23,110 nucleotides of DNA from a virus, in the IMG/VR virus record IMGVR_UViG_3300011258_001038, positions 1-23,110 of that record. One strand, given 5' to 3'. Shown here piece by piece: positions 18,247-23,110 of this stretch; the stretch's first letter is position 1; each line of letters opens with the position of its first letter. Made by a program: the position numbers and the translations under genes. The notes below the pieces were generated by a model, which worked only from the letters and a program-made list of their open reading frames with translations, was not told the origin of the DNA and did no database searches.

Positions 18247-20670
18247 ATGGCATACGGGGCATTATTACAAGCTGAGGGTGGTAATTTATCTGGAGATAAT
18301 TACAGAATAACAATTTTTGAGAATGCTTTTGCAGGGTCGGTAATTACCGCAACTTTAGAGGCATCTTTATTTGATTTAAGATATCAACCTACAACCGATG
18401 ACATATCTAGCCGCTTATGTCCTAGTGTTTTAGATTTCTACATTATTCAGGATAGCCAATCGATCGAAGATATTATTGCCGATGTTTTGGAATATCAGCA
18501 AAGCAACCAGTATTTAGTATTAGTTGAGAGAGATACGGGTGCAGGATATTACGATTATTGGCGCGGGATTTTACTACAAGACCAAATACAAATTATAGAT
18601 CAAAGCAACCCTACCGTGGTTCAATTTACCGCTTTAGATGGATTAGCGTATTTGCAAACAGTAAAATACGATTTTAACAATACCGAAAACACAACCGAGC
18701 CACTACATACTAAGGTTATTGATATTATCCGTAATGCTTTAAGTAAAGGAATAAGTACAGATTTTTGGGGGGTAAGCGATAGCTATCTTGTAACGTCCGT
18801 TAATTGGTGGGAAGATGACCAAACCTACGGACTACTATTAGACCCTTTAGATACTCAGCTTTTTGACATTAGAGCATGGGTGAAGAGGGTAGATAGAAAT
18901 GATAATTTTTTAGAGCTGGAATTTTTATCATGCTTTGAGGTTTTAACACAAATTGCAAAAACGTATTTATCGCGTATTTACATGGCTAATGGTCATTATG
19001 TTTTTGAACAAATACCATTGAGAGCTACGCAAAATGTAAAGCAAGTTTTTTATGATAAGTCCGGAACTCAATTAACGGCGGGGCTAATTAATCTAGGACA
19101 AACTATATCTCAAGATGTGGACGGGGCAAGATTAGCAAAGAATGTATTTAATTACTTTCCTGCTCTCAAATCTGTATCCGTAGAAATGGATGCTTACGGG
19201 TCTAATTTTGAGAATCTAGCAAGTTTGCCTACTATTGGCTACACCGCAAGTACGGTTAAGGAATATGGATATTTCGACCAAAGCATAGGTAATATTATAG
19301 CGGTTGGTAATGTAGTTCAGTCCTTTGTTATTAATGCAGATTTCAATGTATCGGTAGATTACGATTATAGTTCTAGTGATGTTATTTCCTACGGGCCTAG
19401 CGCTGTTTTAGGGTACGTTGGGATAAGACCTATATTCACTTGCCAAATAAAACTAAACGACCTTAATAGCGCAACGGATTACTATTTTGACGGATCCAAT
19501 TGGGTTACGTCCGTAACTTCATTTATAATTATCGGAGCAAATAAATTAATCAATGTACCAGTATTAAACTCAGGTACTATCCGATTAAGGCCCGCTGATA
19601 ATGTGACACAAAGAATCCAAACACCACCAATACCCGCGACGGGTAATGTAACAGTTACTATGTCAACTTATAGGCTGCAAAAATTAACAGCCTTACCAAA
19701 TACCTATACTAGCATAACTCCGTTTTCCGTGGTTAATCCTAGTAATTGGTTAGGACAAATAGACTTCACTTTAAGCACTTTTTTTGATCGCGGTAATACA
19801 GTTAGGATTATCACTATTGAAAACTCAAATACAAATATTGCAGATAATCAAATATACGATTATGGTAAATTAGAAATCCGAGACGGATCACTTCAAACGG
19901 GTAGTATTATAATCGAACCAACGGCGGGAAACTTTGAAGCTTGTAATAATTGGCGGATAGGGAATGGTAGTGAGGATATTGCATTAGGAGCGTTATTAGT
20001 TAAGCAGCGACTAGAAATACAAAAGCAAGTAATACAGCGTTATGATGGTACTGTAATGACTGGATTAGGATATATGTATGCCATTGTTTTTGATTCTACT
20101 TTATGGATTGCTACAAATTACTCATTTAATGCGGGGTCTAATAGGGTTAATGGCTCATGGTATAAGATAGGAGTGACCACCGAGGGAACCAATGTCGCAA
20201 CTGAGCGAAATCCAATACTTACAAATTTTGCAATAGGGTCTAATGGCTTTTTTAAATTTGGGGGTGTAAATACACTTGGTAATTTAAACTTTGGCCCTAA
20301 TATTTTTGGAGGCCTGGTTTTAGATGACGGACAAATAGTATCACCGCAACCTTATTTAATGGCTACGGGACAAAGGAATAATTACGTTTTAGTGGATGCT
20401 AGTGCAGGTAGTAGTAACTCTTTAGATGTGGATAGTACAATAGTGCTTTATACATGGTCAGGCGGGAACGGCGCACATGATACGGAAATACCAGACCCTT
20501 CAACAATGGATGGAGGTTTGATTGAACTGCGCTTAGATGGTAGTTTTACTACTGGTGATAATATTAGTGTAACGCCTGCGGCGGGTTTAATTCGCGGGGC
20601 CGCTGATTTAGAGATTAACGGCGCTAATTCCGTTGTATTTTTAAGGGCCTTAAATGGTAATTGGTATTAA
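18247..20670 (+). CDS. Large tail tip protein (807 aa), probably distal tail/hub
   Basis: 807 residues, beta-rich. The start YRITIFENAFAGSVITATLE and a later YYDYWRGILLQDQIQIIDQ are typical of the large tip proteins that follow the tape measure in Bacteroidetes siphoviruses. The middle (for example YLSRIYMANGHYVFEQIPLR) and the end (repeats of small Gly/Asn-rich strands) suggest several beta domains. There is no peptidase or hydrolase motif. By order it replaces distal tail and tail-associated lysin/hub genes. The exact counterpart is not known. Its ATG is in TTTTAATATGG, 1 base after the tape measure stop. Confidence 0.7.
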   Translation: MAYGALLQAEGGNLSGDNYRITIFENAFAGSVITATLEASLFDLRYQPTTDDISSRLCPSVLDFYIIQDSQSIEDIIADVLEYQQSNQYLVLVERDTGAGYYDYWRGILLQDQIQIIDQSNPTVVQFTALDGLAYLQTVKYDFNNTENTTEPLHTKVIDIIRNALSKGISTDFWGVSDSYLVTSVNWWEDDQTYGLLLDPLDTQLFDIRAWVKRVDRNDNFLELEFLSCFEVLTQIAKTYLSRIYMANGHYVFEQIPLRATQNVKQVFYDKSGTQLTAGLINLGQTISQDVDGARLAKNVFNYFPALKSVSVEMDAYGSNFENLASLPTIGYTASTVKEYGYFDQSIGNIIAVGNVVQSFVINADFNVSVDYDYSSSDVISYGPSAVLGYVGIRPIFTCQIKLNDLNSATDYYFDGSNWVTSVTSFIIIGANKLINVPVLNSGTIRLRPADNVTQRIQTPPIPATGNVTVTMSTYRLQKLTALPNTYTSITPFSVVNPSNWLGQIDFTLSTFFDRGNTVRIITIENSNTNIADNQIYDYGKLEIRDGSLQTGSIIIEPTAGNFEACNNWRIGNGSEDIALGALLVKQRLEIQKQVIQRYDGTVMTGLGYMYAIVFDSTLWIATNYSFNAGSNRVNGSWYKIGVTTEGTNVATERNPILTNFAIGSNGFFKFGGVNTLGNLNFGPNIFGGLVLDDGQIVSPQPYLMATGQRNNYVLVDASAGSSNSLDVDSTIVLYTWSGGNGAHDTEIPDPSTMDGGLIELRLDGSFTTGDNISVTPAAGLIRGAADLEINGANSVVFLRALNGNWY

Positions 20671-20692
20671 ACACCTTAAACTTTACAAATAT

Positions 20693-20700
20693 TATCTTTG
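20693..20700 (+). promoter_or_regulatory. -7 promoter element TATCTTTG
   Basis: An exact TAnnTTTG match 31 bases before the ATG at 20732, in the only sizeable gap of the tail-tip genes (20671-20731). It probably starts a separate transcript for receptor-binding and lysis genes. No -33 match is visible. Confidence 0.45.
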
Positions 20701-20731
20701 TCTTTGAAACTGAATAAAATACATAAATATA

Positions 20732-21001
20732 ATGGCAGATAACGACTTAACGCAGCAAAGGAATTTTAATGGCCAGACTTTAGGCCAAAACGGAGTTAAG
20801 GAAATATCAGGAACACCGACGGCGGCGGGTGTTTTATTTGGTGTAATCCATTTACTTGAAGAATCAGTATTAACCTCGACTAATAATTGCGGCAAGGGTG
20901 ATAATTTTACGGCTAAAACTTTACCCGCTGGATATTACTATGGCAGGTGGAGCGCGGTATCGGTAAGCTCAGGAAGTGCAATCGCTTATTATTTATCGTA
21001 A
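20732..21001 (+). CDS. Small virion-type protein (89 aa)
   Basis: 89 residues, beginning MADNDLTQQRNFNGQTLGQN, with the section ISGTPTAAGVLFGVIHLLEE and a beta-hairpin end (FTAKTLPAGYYYGRWSAVSV, then SSGSAIAYYLS). Proteins of this form recur near the tail fibre genes of Bacteroidetes phages and are thought to be small structural units, but no function is established. The stop overlaps the next start (TAATG at 20999-21003). Confidence 0.65.
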   Translation: MADNDLTQQRNFNGQTLGQNGVKEISGTPTAAGVLFGVIHLLEESVLTSTNNCGKGDNFTAKTLPAGYYYGRWSAVSVSSGSAIAYYLS

Positions 21002-22167
21002 TGTTAGGTTTAGGATTAGGGTTGCAATATCGTAGCCTTATTAATATTGCGCCTACATTTAAAAGTATTTTCGGTACACCAACCGCTGCTTTTGATTTAA
21101 GCGACTTAGGTGGTAATCCTAATGTATTACGAGTTAGAAGGTCTAGCGATGATGCTGAGGCAGATTTTAAGCCTAGCGATATATTGTCGGGTGCGGTTAC
21201 AGCTTGGGTTAATGGCCTTTTAAACGAGGTAATGGTTAATCCTGATATAACGAGTGCAACGGGATGGACTTTAGGAACAGGTGTAGCTTATAACGCGGGT
21301 ACAGAAGCCTTTGATTTAACAGCCGCTTCGGGTTTTGCAATTCGGCAAGATGTAAGCGAAGCGGGCATAGAGTATGAGGTAACTTTTACAATTAGTTCTT
21401 ATACTTCGGGGTCGGTTAGAGTTTATGCAGGTGGTACGCAAAGTATAGATTATTCCGCAGCGGGGACTTATACGGTTACCATTGTAGGTGGCTCTAGTAA
21501 TGCTATTTTAGGAATAAATACCGTGGGAAGTCCTACACTTTCTATTAGTGAGTTTAGTTCTATTCAGCAAACAGCAGATGGTGCGGTAAGGACTTTTTAC
21601 AACCAAGGAAGTGGAGCAGATGCAAATCAAACTACTGCTACCTTACAGCCTTTAATAGTAGATAAGGGAACACTTTACACGGAGAACGGATTACCCGCGC
21701 TTAAATTTAACGCAACCAATCAGAAATTAGATTTAGCGAGTACAATTACGTTAACGGATGAGTTTTACTTCTTGTCCATTTTCAATATCGCAGGAACTAA
21801 TGCCTATGGTTTATTAGGTGGTTCAACGGCTAATGATGATGCAATTTTAATCTTCAATGGTTTAACTAGATTTAAAATAGACAGTAATAACAATCAAACA
21901 TTTGGGACTAATCCTTTTGGGGCGCAGTACTTATTCGATTGGCAAAGAGATGGTAGTAATAACCTAAATGTAACTAGCAATAATGTAACTTATGGTTCTA
22001 CCGTAGCGGGCGCAAGTGGGGTGTTCTCCCTAAACACAATCGGCACAAACATAGGTATTAATTCTATTGATGGGGCTTTGCAAAGCATTATCGCTTTTGA
22101 TTCGGATAAGTCGGCAGAAGCCTCAGATATTAGAGCTAACAGAAACGAATACTACTCAATCTACTAA
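21001..22167 (+). CDS. Receptor-binding-type tail protein with lectin domains
   Basis: 388 residues from ATG 21001, which overlaps the previous stop; an in-frame upstream TTG at 20947 is unlikely. Residues 30-50 (AAFDLSDLGGNPNVLRVRRSSDDAE) carry the RVRRSSD pattern seen in arabinofuranosidase-type lectin and phage fibre proteins, which normally continues to TTWYDQS. Here a jelly-roll-like module (about residues 78-185, SATGWTLGTG to SSIQQ) sits in between, and the pattern resumes at AVRTFYNQGSGADANQTTAT. The last 130 residues form a LamG/concanavalin-like sheet. A role in host glycan binding is inferred from the fold and its place near the lysis genes. Confidence 0.7.
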   Translation: MLGLGLGLQYRSLINIAPTFKSIFGTPTAAFDLSDLGGNPNVLRVRRSSDDAEADFKPSDILSGAVTAWVNGLLNEVMVNPDITSATGWTLGTGVAYNAGTEAFDLTAASGFAIRQDVSEAGIEYEVTFTISSYTSGSVRVYAGGTQSIDYSAAGTYTVTIVGGSSNAILGINTVGSPTLSISEFSSIQQTADGAVRTFYNQGSGADANQTTATLQPLIVDKGTLYTENGLPALKFNATNQKLDLASTITLTDEFYFLSIFNIAGTNAYGLLGGSTANDDAILIFNGLTRFKIDSNNNQTFGTNPFGAQYLFDWQRDGSNNLNVTSNNVTYGSTVAGASGVFSLNTIGTNIGINSIDGALQSIIAFDSDKSAEASDIRANRNEYYSIY

Positions 22168-22168
22168 T

Positions 22169-22375
22169 ATGAAGTACTACGTTTTTACCACAGAACAAGC
22201 CGCTTTAGATTATGATATTGAAGCAACCGCAAAGCATAAATTTGTAACTACTCAGAACTGGTCAACACCTATTAAACACCCTACCTTAAATAAGTGGGCG
22301 GTAGCGGTTAGTCCTAAGTATATTATCGAGGGTAAAACTTCGCAAGTATTAACTAATTCATGGTTTACTGAATGA
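22169..22375 (+). CDS. Hypothetical protein (68 aa)
   Basis: 68 residues, starting at ATG 22169 after CTACTAAT, beginning MKYYVFTTEQAALDYDIEAT, with a KWAVAVSPKYIIEGK strand region. It may be a small tail-associated or lysis-timing protein but is not recognised. The start 102 codons back in the same frame lies inside the fibre gene and is not supported. Its TGA overlaps the next ATG (ATGA). Confidence 0.65.
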   Translation: MKYYVFTTEQAALDYDIEATAKHKFVTTQNWSTPIKHPTLNKWAVAVSPKYIIEGKTSQVLTNSWFTE

Positions 22376-22701
22376 TTTACTACATCGCTATACTAGCTTT
22401 TTTCTTTGCTGCCTTTCGCGAGCTTTCAGAACACGCTAAAGAAGGAAATTTTAAAGGTATGCCCGATTGGTGGAATACGCCTAAGAGTTGGACTAATAAG
22501 CATGAATGGGGCGGTAAATTACCTAAATGGGTATTTGGTTCTGTTCTGGTTTGGGTAACTGATGCCGAGCATTTTTTCCAGTTCCTTAGCTTAATCTCCG
22601 TAGTTGCTTTACTAACTTTAATTCATCCGTGGTTTGGCTTGGCCTTTTATTTAGGCGCGCAGTTTTTCGGATTTGTGAAATCATTTACTAATTTAAGATA
22701 A
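22372..22701 (+). CDS. Membrane protein, holin-like (109 aa)
   Basis: 109 residues with a short hydrophobic N-terminus (MIYYIAILAFFFAAFRE) and a hydrophobic C-terminal half (FLSLISVVALLTLIHPWFGL, AFYLGAQFFGFV), so two or three transmembrane helices. The middle is Trp-rich (WWNTPKSWTNKHEWGGKLPK). Size, membrane character and place immediately before the M15 peptidase fit a holin, but no holin family is recognised. Start and stop overlap both neighbours (ATGA and TAATG). Confidence 0.55.
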   Translation: MIYYIAILAFFFAAFRELSEHAKEGNFKGMPDWWNTPKSWTNKHEWGGKLPKWVFGSVLVWVTDAEHFFQFLSLISVVALLTLIHPWFGLAFYLGAQFFGFVKSFTNLR

Positions 22702-23110
22702 TGACGGACTTACTTACTAGACTAGAAAAGAATTTTATACTCCGCGAGTTTATCATTTCGGACTTTTATTCACCTGATATGCAAGACCGCGTATTAGAGG
22801 CTTTCCGATTAGAAGAGGATGAGATACTACCAAGGATTAAGAAGCTTGCTAAGAACCTCCAAGTGTTAAGGGAATACTTGGATTCACCTATAAACATAAA
22901 CATTGCTTACCGTCCGTTATTTTGGGAATTAAAACAAAAGCGTTCCGGCAAGTCTCAACACGTTAAAGGATGGGCAGCGGATATTGTTTGCGATGACTTT
23001 AGCCCGAAAGAGGTTCACGCGGCTATTTCTAAGCTTATAGACGAGGGTAAAATGGAAGAGGGCGGTTTGGGTTCTTATCCCAACTTTACGCATTATGATA
23101 ATCGAGGATT
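22701..23110 (+). CDS. Peptidase M15-type peptidoglycan hydrolase (3' truncated by window)
   Basis: At least 136 residues, starting at ATG 22701 in the TAATG overlap. The M15 zinc site is seen as SQHVKGWAAD (residues 85-94, ligands H87 and D94 in S-x-H-x-x-G-x-A-x-D), and FTHYDNRG (129-136) carries the third ligand H131. NINIAYRP (65-72) is the usual strand before it. The helical N-terminus (ILREFIISDFYSPDMQDRVL) resembles the start of M15A peptidases encoded by phages. It probably cuts cell-wall peptide bridges at lysis. The end lies beyond the window. Confidence 0.85.
   Translation, partial: MTDLLTRLEKNFILREFIISDFYSPDMQDRVLEAFRLEEDEILPRIKKLAKNLQVLREYLDSPININIAYRPLFWELKQKRSGKSQHVKGWAADIVCDDFSPKEVHAAISKLIDEGKMEEGGLGSYPNFTHYDNRG

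Noticed and set aside
20947-21000. Upstream TTG start for the receptor-binding-type gene
   Set aside because: It lies inside the preceding gene, while ATG 21001 overlaps that gene's stop (TAATG), the start arrangement used repeatedly in this window.

Overview
The window looks like the late (structural) half of a tailed dsDNA phage or prophage (siphovirus-like, HK97-type capsid) of a Bacteroidetes host. The host call is inference. It rests on exact matches to the Bacteroidetes -7 promoter consensus TAnnTTTG (for example TACATTTG at 1514, TATCTTTG at 12646 and 20693), A-rich leaders without Shine-Dalgarno sites, AT-rich composition, and gene families typical of flavobacterial and related phages. 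No integrase, repressor or portal-to-integrase boundary is visible, so temperate versus lytic cannot be decided.

Layout. (1) 1-3470: an accessory region of very small genes. Two blocks (1 to about 965, and about 2358 to 3432) are built of short AT-rich units. Each unit ends in a hairpin bounded by an ..AAC box on the left and, at four of six sites, a GTT.. box on the right, as in integron gene cassettes and their attC sites. Between the blocks (992-2354) lies a run of phage-like small genes, including a free-standing DnaA domain IV-like protein. (2) 3465-5269: a NUMOD1-type protein, an unknown gene, an LpxA-like left-handed beta-helix acyltransferase and a GT-A-type glycosyltransferase, all overlapping. 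(3) 5321-7787: a terminase small-subunit-like HTH fused to a GIY-YIG nuclease, the true TerS, and TerL. (4) 7791-12596: portal, two small genes, Mu gpF-like minor head protein, one reverse-strand gene, prohead protease, major capsid protein, then a terminator. (5) 12668-16471: connector, head closure, gp10-like neck protein, a second glycosyltransferase-like protein, tail terminator, tail tube, and tail assembly chaperones joined by a probable -1 frameshift. (6) 16473-23110: tape measure, large tail protein, small virion-type proteins, a receptor-binding-type lectin protein, a holin-like membrane protein, and an M15 peptidase cut by the window end.

How it fits together: TerS/TerL and portal package DNA into an HK97-fold head matured by the S78-type protease. 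The connector series and tube/tape/tip genes build a non-contractile tail. The tip lectin probably binds a surface glycan, and the M15 peptidase opens peptidoglycan. The LpxA-like protein and two related glycosyltransferases suggest that the phage alters either the host envelope or its own virion.

The most unusual signal is the set of attC-like units. In two of them the start and the end of the same unit are complementary (12 of 13 and 9 of 9 bases). Integron cassettes show this pattern because both ends derive from one circular attC. No integrase lies in the window, so the cassettes would be carried passively.
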